DNA of 64,000 nt from positions 620,001-684,000 of the forward strand of contig NZ_CANLVF010000003.1 in NCBI RefSeq assembly GCF_947494555.1. The letters run 5' to 3'. Shown here one piece after another: positions 36,854 to 47,740 of this stretch. This DNA is from an uncultured Roseibium sp. (GTDB lineage: Bacteria > Pseudomonadota > Alphaproteobacteria > Rhizobiales > Stappiaceae). A program made the position numbers and the translations under genes. Each line of letters starts with the position of its first letter. The first letter of the stretch is position 1. Under the pieces are notes generated by a model. The model had not been told where the DNA came from. It was given only the letters and a program-made list of their open reading frames with translations, and did not search any database.

Positions 36854-38466
36854 AGTTCGGCCCCGTTTCCCTCAAAGAAGCCGTCGGCTGCATACTTGCA
36901 CACAAGACGAACCTGCCAGGCAGGGTTTTGAAAAAGGGGCACGTGCTCAGCGGCGAGGATTGCCGGGACCTTGCGTCACAGGGTATTGCAAGCGTTGTTG
37001 CCGCCCGTCTGGAAGACGGCGATGTTGGCGAGAATGACGCCGCAACCCGGCTGGGACTGGCCGCCAAGGGACGCTGCGTCAGTGAAGACAGCGCATTTAC
37101 AGGCCGCATGAATCTTTATGCTGACGCACCAGGCGTGCTGGTGGTCGACACCGAAGCCGTGACTGAGGCGAACCGTATTGATCCCGCAATCACATTCGCG
37201 ACGCTTCCGGACCACAGCAAGGTTTCGCGGGACCGAATGATCGCGACCGCCAAGATCATCTCCTTTGCGGTCTCCGGAGCTGCGCTTGAAAGGGCTGAGG
37301 GCGCCGTAAGGGGTGCTGTTCGGGTCGCGGAATTCCAGGCCAGAAAAGTCGGTCTGGTGGCAACAAAACTGCCACACCTGAAACCGGTGACCATGGACAA
37401 GACGCGGCGCGTTCTGGAAGACAGGCTGCGGCCCAGCGGCAGCACTATCCTTGCCGAAGAGCGGGTTCCCCACGCCAGCGAAGACGTTTCTGCCGCAATG
37501 AAGGCACTTGTTGAAAAGGGTGCCGATTTCCTTGTTCTTTTTGGCGCTTCGGCGGTGGTCGACCGACACGACGTCTTGCCGGCGGCTGTCGACCTTGCAG
37601 GTGGCAGTGTTGCGCATTTGGGCATGCCGGTTGATCCTGGCAACCTGCTCATGCTGGCCGAACTTGACGGCATTCCCGTTCTGGGCGCACCGGGTTGTGC
37701 GAGAAGCCCGAAGGAAAACGGCTTCGACTGGGTCCTCGACAGGCTGCTTGCAGGCGTTGAGACGGGGCCGGACGATGTCACCGCCATGGGCGTTGGAGGC
37801 CTCCTGATGGAAATCGGTACGAGACCGCAGCCACGCGAAGCCAAGCGACAGACGGATGCACCCAAAGTCGCGGCCATCATCCTGGGGGCCGGTAAATCCA
37901 CCCGTATGGGCGGCCCCAACAAGTTGCTGGCAACACTCGACGGCAAGGCGCTCGTGCGCCACGCCGGAGAAGCGGCGATCGGTGCCGGTCTCCGTCAGAC
38001 AATCCTTGTCACCGGTCATCTGGCAGACGAGGTGCGCAAGCAAGTTGAAGATCTCGACATCGAGACTGTCTACAATCCTGACTATGCCGATGGTATGGCG
38101 ACTTCAATCAGAGCGGGAATGAAGGCTCTTGAGGCAGACACTGAAGCCGTAATCGTTTTGCTTGGCGATATGCCACGCGTCGGTGAAGCCGCATTGAAGA
38201 AACTGATTGCCGCCTACAAGGAAAACGGCACCAGTCTTATTGTCGCGGCGACCGCCAACGGGAAACGGGGCAATCCGGTGCTTTGGGACAAACGTTTTTT
38301 CGACGACCTGAATGCGTTGACCGGCGATATCGGTGCCAGACATCTGATAGCCAGAAATCCCGGTTTTGTTGCCGAAGTTGAGATTGGTTCCGCTGCGAGG
38401 CTCGATCTCGACACCCCTCAGGCACTGCAAGAGGCTGGTGGCGCTCTTCCTGGGAAAGAGGGTTAA
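36850..38466 (+). CDS. Fusion of molybdopterin-binding domain and MobA/MocA-type nucleotidyltransferase
   Basis: A 538-residue two-part protein. Residues about 1-330 form a MoeA/MoCF-like molybdopterin-binding part (AVGCILAHKTNLPGRVLKKG, then FLVLFGASAVVDRHDVLPAA). Residues about 340-538 are a nucleotidyltransferase with AAIILGAGKSTRMGGPNKLL, VLLGDMPRVG and GNPVLWDKRFFDDL. The second half probably attaches CMP to molybdopterin (MocA-like), making the cytosine dinucleotide cofactor used by xanthine-dehydrogenase and CO-dehydrogenase types. It overlaps the XdhC gene by four bases. No hydroxylase structural gene is in the window. Confidence 0.83.
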   Translation: MKFGPVSLKEAVGCILAHKTNLPGRVLKKGHVLSGEDCRDLASQGIASVVAARLEDGDVGENDAATRLGLAAKGRCVSEDSAFTGRMNLYADAPGVLVVDTEAVTEANRIDPAITFATLPDHSKVSRDRMIATAKIISFAVSGAALERAEGAVRGAVRVAEFQARKVGLVATKLPHLKPVTMDKTRRVLEDRLRPSGSTILAEERVPHASEDVSAAMKALVEKGADFLVLFGASAVVDRHDVLPAAVDLAGGSVAHLGMPVDPGNLLMLAELDGIPVLGAPGCARSPKENGFDWVLDRLLAGVETGPDDVTAMGVGGLLMEIGTRPQPREAKRQTDAPKVAAIILGAGKSTRMGGPNKLLATLDGKALVRHAGEAAIGAGLRQTILVTGHLADEVRKQVEDLDIETVYNPDYADGMATSIRAGMKALEADTEAVIVLLGDMPRVGEAALKKLIAAYKENGTSLIVAATANGKRGNPVLWDKRFFDDLNALTGDIGARHLIARNPGFVAEVEIGSAARLDLDTPQALQEAGGALPGKEG

Positions 38467-38751
38467 TACATAGCATCGCTGTAGTCATTAAACAGCATAC
38501 GGTACGCAACTAACCTCCTGTTAACCTGCTATGCGCAGAACGCAGGCCGGAATTGCGGGGTCTTCTATTGCAATTTTGTGACGTGCCGCTTATGTAATCC
38601 CTGCGCTTGCTGAAGGGCACTCCTTGTGGGTTGGACAACGTATGACGTCCCGGGCGCCGATTATATCCGATTTCTATCGAAAGCTGTTCGGATCCTCTCC
38701 TCCCGAGGATGCTCGAGCGCTTTTGTTGCTTGTAAGAGAAGGAAGAACAAA

Positions 38752-38958
38752 ATGGCTGACATGTCCCTCCCGCGTCCGGGCTGCTGCAAGTGGGCAGAAG
38801 GCGATGCAGGAAGTTATGTATTCCCGTGCAACACGCGCATTGAACCGGGCGAATCCTATTGCACCGAACACCGCGCGATCGTTTACATTCCGCCTGAAGA
38901 GCGCCGCCGCAACCGTTCCGGTGGTGGCATGAGCCTTTCTTTCCGGCGCGCTGCTTGA
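38752..38958 (+). CDS. 68-residue GcrA-like zinc-knuckle protein
   Basis: Starts at the ATG after AGAAGGAAGAACAAA. The sequence runs GCCKWAEGDAGSYVFPCNTRI then EPGESYCTEHRAIVYIPP and a basic tail EERRRNR. Cys11, Cys12, Cys26, Cys37 and His40, with the spacing of Trp14, Gly17 and Tyr45, match the C-terminal zinc-binding region of the cell-cycle factor GcrA. GcrA's N-terminal DNA-binding and sigma-70-contact region is missing. It could be a small accessory protein of unknown role. A strong terminator follows. Confidence 0.65.
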   Translation: MADMSLPRPGCCKWAEGDAGSYVFPCNTRIEPGESYCTEHRAIVYIPPEERRRNRSGGGMSLSFRRAA

Positions 38959-39017
38959 CAGGCTAAACTGCCTTTGGATTAAGCAGATTATACGTGGAAC
39001 ACTCCACGCACTTTCAG

Positions 39018-39042
39018 ACCCGGCCCCCTGGCCGGGTTTTTT
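39018..39042 (+). terminator. Rho-independent terminator after the GcrA-like gene
   Basis: ACCCGGCC (39018-39025), loop CCCT, GGCCGGGT (39030-39037), continuing into a T6 tract to 39042. Confidence 0.9.
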
Positions 39043-39336
39043 GCGTTCTGAATTCCTCGTCCTATTTCGCAAAAAATGTTTTCCCCACAATAGGTTACTT
39101 TCCTTTACTATCGAAAAGGCACAGGACGCATCCATTTTTTTGAATTTCTAAAGATGGAAAAGTGTTCTTTTCATCGAAACAATAGTACAGTTTATATCTT
39201 AGCAGATTTCTGCAACTATTTGTCATTATTACCAATGCCTAATTCAATTCTGAGTTTATTGCGGAATAGTTGAAATTAAATCGATACTGTTACTAGGCTG
39301 GTATGCGGCGCTCTAAAAACGGAGTTGGTGTCGACC
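39043..39336. other. AT-rich leader of the first diguanylate cyclase gene
   Basis: About 290 bases with no gene. Bases are markedly A/T-rich against the surrounding DNA (for example AATAGTACAGTTTATATCTTAGC near 39180), with runs of A and T. This is the likely promoter region of the GGDEF gene and a plausible binding region for an AT-preferring silencer such as a MucR/Ros-type protein. No specific site is assigned. Confidence 0.4.
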
Positions 39337-41916
39337 ATGACGCTCGCGCAGGTTCAAGTTGAGGAAGAAAGACTGGAAGCTCTTCACAGACTTTCCATTC
39401 TTCATTCAGAACAACTGCCTGAATTCGATGCCATTGTGGCAAACGCTTCCGAACTCCTGGGCTGCCCTATCTCAGTCATCTCGATTGTCGATCAGGATGA
39501 AATCTGGTTCAAGGCGGCGGTCGGCCTTGACGCGAAGGAAGTCCCCCGCGCGAACTCGTTTTGCGGCCAAACCATTTTATCCGACGATGTCGTGATTGTT
39601 CCCGACGCGACCAAAGACGATCGGTTCCGGGACATACCTCTCGTGACGGGTGACTTCGGCGCGCGCTTTTACCTCGGATGCCCGGTCAAGGTAGACGACA
39701 AGCATCGCATCGCCACCATCTGCGTCATGGACACCAAGCCACATTCGGTCAGCCAAGCCGATGTTGAGCACATAAGAAATGCAGCGCGGGTGGTCGAGGG
39801 CCTCTTCAAAGCCCACAAGGCCGGCAATGAAACGCAAGATGCGTTGTATCAGGTCGCACGCGAACGCGACAAAGCCCGGCAGAAACAGGAATTGCTCGAC
39901 AAGATTACGCAGGTTTCCGGCGTCGGCGGCTGGGAATTTGAAATCGGCTCCGGTCTGCTTTCATGGACGTCCAGCACCCGAGACATTCACGCAGCGCCAG
40001 AGGGTTTCGAACCCGATTACGACGCGATGCTGTCTTTTTACACAGACGAAAGCCGCGAAGGGTTCGAAGCGGCCATGGACCTTGCCATTCGCACCGGACG
40101 CGAATTTGCTCTGGAAATGCGTCTGCTGACGGATGAGACTGATGACAGATGGGTGCTTGTGACCGGACGCCCGGTTTTTGAAAACGGCGTCGTGAACCGG
40201 GTTGTCGGCTCTATTCAGGACATTTCAAACAGCAAGCGCAGCCCTGCAGAAGCTAGTGCGTCAGAGCATCAACAGCGGTCAACCTTCGAAGCCTTGCGAG
40301 AAGGTGTTCTGCTGCTGAACCAGTCAGGCCGGATTGAGGCGGTCAATCCAGCTGCCTGCGAGCTACTGGGATGTGAGCAATCCGCATTGGACGGCGCAAA
40401 CGTCCGTGACCTTGATATCGGTCTGCGGGACTGTTTGAGTTCCGGAAGCGAGCGGGTCAGTCCGCTCCTGCTTGCGACGCTGGAACCTGACAGGGTTCTC
40501 GACCTGGAGATCCAACTGACGAAACCGCACTCCGGTACCATGAAGTGGCTGCGCATCAGCGCTAAACCACTCGGAGAGGAAAAGAGTGTCAACACGGTGG
40601 TGGTTTCGCTTACCGACATTACGGGCGTCAAACAGCAGGCTGATACGCTTCAGATCTTCTTCGACAATTTTCCCGGAGGCCTGGTCCACTATGACAGCCA
40701 GTTGCGGCTGACATTCTGGAATGAAGAGTTTTCACGCCTGCTGGACATTCCCCAAAGCTTCCTCGAAACGAGCCCTGATTTGCCTGAAGTCATCCAGTAT
40801 TTCGCCAGTCGCGGGGATTACGGGCCAGGAGACCCCGCCCGGATTGCATCGGAGCGGCTGGTAAAATTCGGCACCGGCGGGCTGAATGCCTATGAACGAA
40901 AAACGCGCAGTGGCAGGGTCCTTGAAGTTCGAGGCACGGCTCTTCCAGATGGTGGCAATGTTTCGAGCTTTCTGGATATCACCGCCCGCAAGAACATGGA
41001 AGTTCAGCTCGTTGAAAAGGAGAAACTCGCCAGCGACCGATTGCACAAGCTGGAGGCGGTTATCGCCAACATGCGCCAGGGTGTCAGCGTATTCGACAAC
41101 AAAGGCTGCATCACGCTCTGGAACCAGCACTTTTTGGACCTTTTTGGCAAATCCGAAACGGAGATCAAGAAAGGCATGAGCCTGATCGACGTTCTGGAGT
41201 TCGAAAAGGAACGCGGCGAGTTCAATGGCGACCCGTCCACCTTCTATGCGGAGCTCAAGGCCAAGCTTGATGCGGGCGAAGTGGTCAAGTCGACTTTCAA
41301 GCACCCAAATGGGACGATCATAAGCATTGTCCGCACGCCCCTGCCGGATGGTGGTTGGGTAGGAACGCACGAAGACATTACGTCGCGCGAAAAGGCGACC
41401 GAAAAGATCACATATGCCGCCCACCACGACACGCTCACAGGGCTGGCAAACCGGACGCTATTTAGCCTGAAACTCGAAGAAGCAATCGGCCGATCCGCGC
41501 GAGATGAGGAAGCGAGCGATCTGTTGATGATCGACCTGGACCGCTTCAAGCCGGTCAACGACACTTATGGCCATGATGTCGGCGACAAGCTTCTGCTCCA
41601 GGCGGCGACACGACTGAAGGAATGCGTGCGCTCGAATGACACTGTTGCCCGTCTCGGCGGAGACGAATTCGCAATCATTGTTCACAATCCTGACGGTGAA
41701 CAGAGCCTTGCCTCCAAGATAGCCCGACGCATCGTAGAAAAACTGAAGGCCCCTTACGTCATTGATGGACATGCAATTGAGATAAGCGGGAGCGTTGGCA
41801 TTGCATCTGTCACCGAACACGAACGCGGTGCTAATTCAGTTCTCAAAAAGGCGGATCTTGCTCTCTACGCCGTTAAACATGAGGGTCGAGACGGCTTCAA
41901 ATTCTTCGAGGAATGA
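39337..41916 (+). CDS. GAF-PAS-GGDEF diguanylate cyclase 1
   Basis: Makes the second messenger cyclic di-GMP. About 859 residues: an N-terminal GAF domain (about 15-165, with LHRLSILHSEQLPEFDAI and FYLGCPVKVDDKHRIATIC), three or four PAS modules, and a C-terminal GGDEF domain. The active motif RLGGDEFAII is intact (near residue 773), and five residues before it RSND gives the RxxD product-inhibition site. No EAL domain follows, so it synthesises only. There is no membrane segment; it is cytosolic and senses a small ligand or redox state. ATG 39337 is used; TTG and GTG codons upstream are less likely. The next gene is a paralogue. Confidence 0.9.
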   Translation: MTLAQVQVEEERLEALHRLSILHSEQLPEFDAIVANASELLGCPISVISIVDQDEIWFKAAVGLDAKEVPRANSFCGQTILSDDVVIVPDATKDDRFRDIPLVTGDFGARFYLGCPVKVDDKHRIATICVMDTKPHSVSQADVEHIRNAARVVEGLFKAHKAGNETQDALYQVARERDKARQKQELLDKITQVSGVGGWEFEIGSGLLSWTSSTRDIHAAPEGFEPDYDAMLSFYTDESREGFEAAMDLAIRTGREFALEMRLLTDETDDRWVLVTGRPVFENGVVNRVVGSIQDISNSKRSPAEASASEHQQRSTFEALREGVLLLNQSGRIEAVNPAACELLGCEQSALDGANVRDLDIGLRDCLSSGSERVSPLLLATLEPDRVLDLEIQLTKPHSGTMKWLRISAKPLGEEKSVNTVVVSLTDITGVKQQADTLQIFFDNFPGGLVHYDSQLRLTFWNEEFSRLLDIPQSFLETSPDLPEVIQYFASRGDYGPGDPARIASERLVKFGTGGLNAYERKTRSGRVLEVRGTALPDGGNVSSFLDITARKNMEVQLVEKEKLASDRLHKLEAVIANMRQGVSVFDNKGCITLWNQHFLDLFGKSETEIKKGMSLIDVLEFEKERGEFNGDPSTFYAELKAKLDAGEVVKSTFKHPNGTIISIVRTPLPDGGWVGTHEDITSREKATEKITYAAHHDTLTGLANRTLFSLKLEEAIGRSARDEEASDLLMIDLDRFKPVNDTYGHDVGDKLLLQAATRLKECVRSNDTVARLGGDEFAIIVHNPDGEQSLASKIARRIVEKLKAPYVIDGHAIEISGSVGIASVTEHERGANSVLKKADLALYAVKHEGRDGFKFFEE

Positions 41917-42241
41917 TAACGGCTATCATTTCCTTGGCTGTGCTGTGCCGGGTTGCCTGAGAACCAAACGCATATCGTCAATCTATAGCATTGCATTTCA
42001 ATAACTCAACCTATAGCTGCGTCGCTCTATGAACCCCAATTTTATTTTGATGCCTAAAATAATATTGACTGAAAAAACAAAGCCGTGAAAAGCAAAACCT
42101 GATTTTGAAACTGTCTTTCCAAGCGATCTGTTTGATCAAAAAATGGGCAAACTTAATCATTTGTTGCGCTTCTCCTCTCATGATGGGGCCATGTAATTTA
42201 CAAACGTGCTTCAAGAGATTCCCCGGGAGGCGAATCGCAGA
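41917..42241. other. 325-base gap between the two diguanylate cyclase genes
   Basis: No gene seen. At the left edge AATGATA-ACGGC-TATCATT (41912-41930) overlaps the stop codon and can form a 7-bp hairpin, without a T tract. The middle is AT-rich (near 42040-42080, TTTTATTTTGATGCCTAAAA), consistent with a separate promoter for the second gene. Confidence 0.4.
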
Positions 42242-45200
42242 ATGAAAACAATACGGCCGGAAAACGAAGAGGAGCGTTTGAAAGCCCTGCATGGACTTCA
42301 GATTCTCGGATCTGAACGCCTGCCGGAATTTGATGCCGTTGTCGAAACACTCGCCGCTATTTTCGATTGCCCCATTGCTCTTGTTTCGCTTGTGTCCGAA
42401 GACGAACAATGGTTCAAGGCCAAGTGTGGACTGGCGGCTGACAGCACCTCGCGTGACGTTTCTTTCTGTCAACATGCGATTTTGTCAGACAGTCTGTTCG
42501 TTGTGCCCGATACGCATGAAGACGCGCGCTTCAGGGACAATCCTCTGGTCACAGGTGAACCGCATATCCGCTTTTATGCAGGGTGCCCCGTTTCAATCGA
42601 CGGGACAAACCGTCTGGGTACGTTGTGTGTCATCGACCGCGTTCCGCATGCGCCTTCGAAGCAACAGCTCGATCAATTGCGCAACCTCGGAACTGTGGTC
42701 GAAGGCCTTATCAAGGCCCACAAGATGCGCCTCGACAAGGAAGCCGCACTCGCCGAAGCAGCGCAAGAACATGAACTTGCCGCGCTTGAGGGGGAACTCC
42801 TGGAGGAAGTGGCAAACGTGTCCGGCGTCGGCGGGTGGGAGCTTTGCATCCGGACCAATACGCTTACGTGGACTGAGAAAACCAAAGAAATTCACGAAGT
42901 TCCAGAGGATTTCAATCCGACGGTGGACTTCGCACTGTCATTTTATCCTCCGGACAGCCGGGATACGATTTCCAAAGCCGTTCAGGATGCAATCGAACAC
43001 GGCATTGGCTGGGATATTGAACTACCCTTTGTGACAGCGAAGGGGCGAAGCATCTGGGTTCGAGCTGTCGGCAGACCGATTTTCAAGGATGGCGAAGTCA
43101 TTCGACTCGTCGGTGCCATTCAGGACGTTACCGAACGCAAGAAAACCGAACAGTCCGTCAGATACTCCGAAGCTCTGCAAAGAGCTGTCGTGCATACGCT
43201 TTCTGAAGGGGTCGTATTTCTGAGCAGGTCAGGGCGCATCCAGTCGATAAACGCCGCCGGTTCTGAACTTCTTGGATACGCACAAGAAGAAATAGCCGGA
43301 TCGAGATTTCAGGATCTTGATCTTGCCTTTCAGTCCGAAGACGGCCAAAGCCTTGATCCAAAGGACCTGTTGCGACTGTCCTTCAACACGCCAGACGAGA
43401 TCAGCGGCACCGTCGTTCATGTTCAACGGAATGGCGATGCCAAAAGGATCTGGCTCCGGATCAATGCGGCACCGATCGACAACGCAAATGAATTCGGGCT
43501 CGATGGTGTCGTGATTTCCCTGACGGACATCACGGAAACCAAGCGTAACGGAGATACGCTGCGGGCGATTTTCGACAATTTCCCCGGCGGCATGGTTTAC
43601 TTCGACGAAGCCATGCGGCTTGAAAGCTGCAACGATGCCTTCCGGAAGTCTTTCAAACTTCCTGCAAGCTTGCTTACTCAAAAGCCGCATCTGAAAGACG
43701 TGATGACGCATGTCGCCCGGCGGGAAAATCATGAGCACGGCGACGTCGACACCGTTGTTGAGCAAAGGTATTCACCGTTCATGAGCGGAAAGCCTGTTCA
43801 GATGGAACGTGTGACTGCGGACGGCACGGCACTGGATGTCCGGTCAACCCCGTTGCCCAACGGTGGTCTCGTCTTCAGCCTTTTCGACATCTCGGATCGC
43901 AAACGCAAGGAACTGGCGGTTCGTCAGGCCGAAGCCGTTCAACGCACCACGCTTGATGCACTGAGCGAAGGTATCCTCCTCCTGTCGAGATCCGGAATGG
44001 TTGAGTCAGCCAATCCGATGGCTGAAAAGCTTCTGGGCAGCGAAGGCCGTTCGCTGACAGGCACCAGCATCGGCAGCCTTGGGCTTTCGCTCACATGCGC
44101 ATCGCTGGATGGACTTGAGCTTAGTGATCCGTTTGAGCTGGCAATTCAAGATCCAGAGGCTGTCACGGATCTTGTCGCCAGCCTGCATTCGCCCGCTCGT
44201 GGCGGCTTGACATGGGTTCGGCTTAACGCGCGACCGATAGACCCATTGGGGGAGAACGGACTGGACGGAATTGTTGTTTCTGTTGCCGATATCACGGAAA
44301 CGAAGGAACAGGCCGACACGCTACAAGCCATTTTCGACAATTTTCCCGGTGGATTTGCGTATTACGATCAGAACTATCAGCTCGGGTCCGCGAACACAGA
44401 GTTCGCGCGGCTGCTTGACTACCCGCAGGACTTTGTCGACCAGAAACTGCATATGCTGGACTACCTGAAATACAACGCAGAACGCGGTGACTATGGCGAA
44501 GGGGATCCGGAGCATCTCGCGCTGAATAAGTTCCATTCCTATGACCGGAACCAACCACACAGCTACGTGCGAAGTGCTGCGAACGGAGCGTTCCTGGAGA
44601 TTCGGGGAACGCCGTTGCCATCAGGTGGGTTCATCTACAATTTCTTTGATGTAACCGACCGCAAACAGCTTGAAGAGCAGCTGGAAGAAAACGAGCGCAA
44701 TGCGCGTTTGCGCTCTGAAGAACTTGAAGCAATCCTTGCCAACATGCGACAGGGTGTCAGCGTCTTTGACAAGGACGGCCGCTTGAAGCTCTGGAACAAG
44801 CAGTACATCGATGTTTTCGACAAGCCCGAGACAGACGTGCGGATTGGTGCAACGCTTGTCGAGCTTATTGAAGCTGAAAAAGAGCGCGGCGAATTCGAAG
44901 GCGATGTTCGTGAGCATGTCAGGGAATTGCTCATTCGCCTGTCTTCCGGCGAGGTCGTCCGCTCCAAGTTCAAGCATCCGGGTGGCAAGTTTATCAGCGC
45001 CGTTCATGCCCCCCTTCCGGGCGGCGGCTGGATTGGAACGCATGAAGACGTGACGCAGTCCGAGCTCGCGGTTCAAAAGATCGAGTATGCCGCGCACCAT
45101 GATACGCTCACCGGACTTGCCAACCGGACCCTCTTCAACGGCAAACTCGAGGAAATCCTTCAGGATCTGGAGACTGGTACGGAAAGCGCTTTGATGCTGC

Positions 45201-45607
45201 TTGATCTGGACAAGTTCAAGCCGGTCAACGACACCTATGGTCACGATGCGGGCGATGAACTTCTCAGGCAGGTCAGCGATAGGCTGAAGGCCTGTGTTCG
45301 ATCCACCGATCTAGTCGCGCGGCTTGGCGGTGATGAATTCGGCATCATTCTGGAGAGATCGACGCGAACGGTCGCCGAAGTCATTGCGAGCCGGATCGTG
45401 CGAAAGATACAGATGCCCTTTTCCATCCAGGACAAGTCGATCACGATCGGCGTGAGTGTCGGCATTTCGCCAATATGCACCGAAGTCACCGATGCGAGCG
45501 CCATCATCAAGAATGCAGACATCGCGCTTTATGACGTCAAGAACAGTGGCAGGAACGACTTCAAATTTCTGGATCTCGACCCTGAACGCCAAGCCTTGAA
45601 GGCTTGA
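42242..45607 (+). CDS. GAF-multiPAS-GGDEF diguanylate cyclase 2
   Basis: A paralogue of the preceding gene, about 1121 residues. The same N-terminal GAF (FYAGCPVSIDGTNRLGTLC) and final PAS-GGDEF parts are present, but the pair of PAS modules marked by LSEG...SRSG and IFDNFPGG occurs twice here and once in the first gene, accounting for the extra 260 residues. RLGGDEFGII near residue 1027 is intact, with RSTD five residues before it as the inhibition site. Cytosolic, no EAL domain. ATG 42242 follows GGGAGGCGAATCGCAGA and is preferred over GTG 42206. Confidence 0.9.
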   Translation: MKTIRPENEEERLKALHGLQILGSERLPEFDAVVETLAAIFDCPIALVSLVSEDEQWFKAKCGLAADSTSRDVSFCQHAILSDSLFVVPDTHEDARFRDNPLVTGEPHIRFYAGCPVSIDGTNRLGTLCVIDRVPHAPSKQQLDQLRNLGTVVEGLIKAHKMRLDKEAALAEAAQEHELAALEGELLEEVANVSGVGGWELCIRTNTLTWTEKTKEIHEVPEDFNPTVDFALSFYPPDSRDTISKAVQDAIEHGIGWDIELPFVTAKGRSIWVRAVGRPIFKDGEVIRLVGAIQDVTERKKTEQSVRYSEALQRAVVHTLSEGVVFLSRSGRIQSINAAGSELLGYAQEEIAGSRFQDLDLAFQSEDGQSLDPKDLLRLSFNTPDEISGTVVHVQRNGDAKRIWLRINAAPIDNANEFGLDGVVISLTDITETKRNGDTLRAIFDNFPGGMVYFDEAMRLESCNDAFRKSFKLPASLLTQKPHLKDVMTHVARRENHEHGDVDTVVEQRYSPFMSGKPVQMERVTADGTALDVRSTPLPNGGLVFSLFDISDRKRKELAVRQAEAVQRTTLDALSEGILLLSRSGMVESANPMAEKLLGSEGRSLTGTSIGSLGLSLTCASLDGLELSDPFELAIQDPEAVTDLVASLHSPARGGLTWVRLNARPIDPLGENGLDGIVVSVADITETKEQADTLQAIFDNFPGGFAYYDQNYQLGSANTEFARLLDYPQDFVDQKLHMLDYLKYNAERGDYGEGDPEHLALNKFHSYDRNQPHSYVRSAANGAFLEIRGTPLPSGGFIYNFFDVTDRKQLEEQLEENERNARLRSEELEAILANMRQGVSVFDKDGRLKLWNKQYIDVFDKPETDVRIGATLVELIEAEKERGEFEGDVREHVRELLIRLSSGEVVRSKFKHPGGKFISAVHAPLPGGGWIGTHEDVTQSELAVQKIEYAAHHDTLTGLANRTLFNGKLEEILQDLETGTESALMLLDLDKFKPVNDTYGHDAGDELLRQVSDRLKACVRSTDLVARLGGDEFGIILERSTRTVAEVIASRIVRKIQMPFSIQDKSITIGVSVGISPICTEVTDASAIIKNADIALYDVKNSGRNDFKFLDLDPERQALKA

Positions 45608-45638
45608 ATCAGCCGGCCTTTTCATCATCTAGCCAAAC

Positions 45639-45665
45639 AAAAACGCGGCCCGTTTCCGGACCGCG
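45639..45665 (-). terminator. Terminator of the atpHAGDC operon
   Basis: On the minus strand CGCGG-T-CCG, loop GAAA, CGG-G-CCGCG, then TTTTT. The stem has one mismatch. It lies 27 bases after the atpC stop; the second diguanylate cyclase gene converges here. Confidence 0.82.
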
Positions 45666-45691
45666 TCTGAATACTTTGATGGAGCTGGACG

Positions 45692-46099
45692 TCAGGCCTG
45701 CTTCAATGCCTCGGCAACGTCCTTCAACCGGCGAAGCGTGCGATCCGCTTTCTGTTTGGCTGAATCATCCTTCGCATCCACCGCATCTTCTTCTGCGTTT
45801 TTGATCGCCTGATCGAGCTGTTCCCGGCTGATTTCGGCAACCGGAACAGCCTGCTCGGCCAATACTGTCAAGCCTCCGGCCGCCACATCGGCAAAACCGC
45901 CGCGCACAAAGTACTCGTCCCACGCGTCACCGTCCTTGCGCACTTTAAGGATGCCCGGCGCGATGCTGGACATGAACGGACTGTGATCCTTCAGAACGCC
46001 GAATTCGCCTTCGGCACCGGGAACAACAACCTCGGCCACCTGTTCGGAGATGAGCTGGCGTTCCGGGGAGACCAACTCGAACTGGAAAAGTTCAGCCAT
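45692..46099 (-). CDS. atpC: ATP synthase epsilon subunit
   Basis: Small regulatory stalk subunit of F1, 135 residues. It starts [20 protein letters not shown] and has [21 protein letters not shown], the conserved beta-sandwich motif, followed by the two-helix C-terminal part that can inhibit ATP hydrolysis. It is the last gene of atpHAGDC; a 94-base gap with a strong hairpin separates it from atpD. Confidence 0.94.
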   Translation of the reverse strand: MAELFQFELVSPERQLISEQVAEVVVPGAEGEFGVLKDHSPFMSSIAPGILKVRKDGDAWDEYFVRGGFADVAAGGLTVLAEQAVPVAEISREQLDQAIKNAEEDAVDAKDDSAKQKADRTLRRLKDVAEALKQA

Positions 46100-46155
46100 T
46101 TGGCGTCTTCCTTGTCAGTCTGCGTTTCGATGGCAGAGCCATCACACATAAAGAA

Positions 46156-46183
46156 GACCGGACGCCATGGCAGGCGTCCGGTC
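46156..46183 (-). terminator. 11-bp hairpin between atpD and atpC
   Basis: GACCGGACGCC (46156-46166) and GGCGTCCGGTC (46173-46183) pair perfectly around a 6-base loop. On the minus strand the following sequence is TTCTTTATG, a weak T tract. It lies ten bases after the atpD stop inside the operon, so it may be a partial terminator or a processing/stability element setting lower epsilon output. Confidence 0.65.
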
Positions 46184-46193
46184 AATCCTGAAA

Positions 46194-47648
<1,455 letters not shown>

Positions 47649-47740
47649 TCAACCTGCTTCCAATTCCTTTGCATTTTTCCGGAAGAGTCGATCGACAATG
47701 TTGTTAGTCCGGCATTCGCGCCCTGACGGGCGCAAATGCG

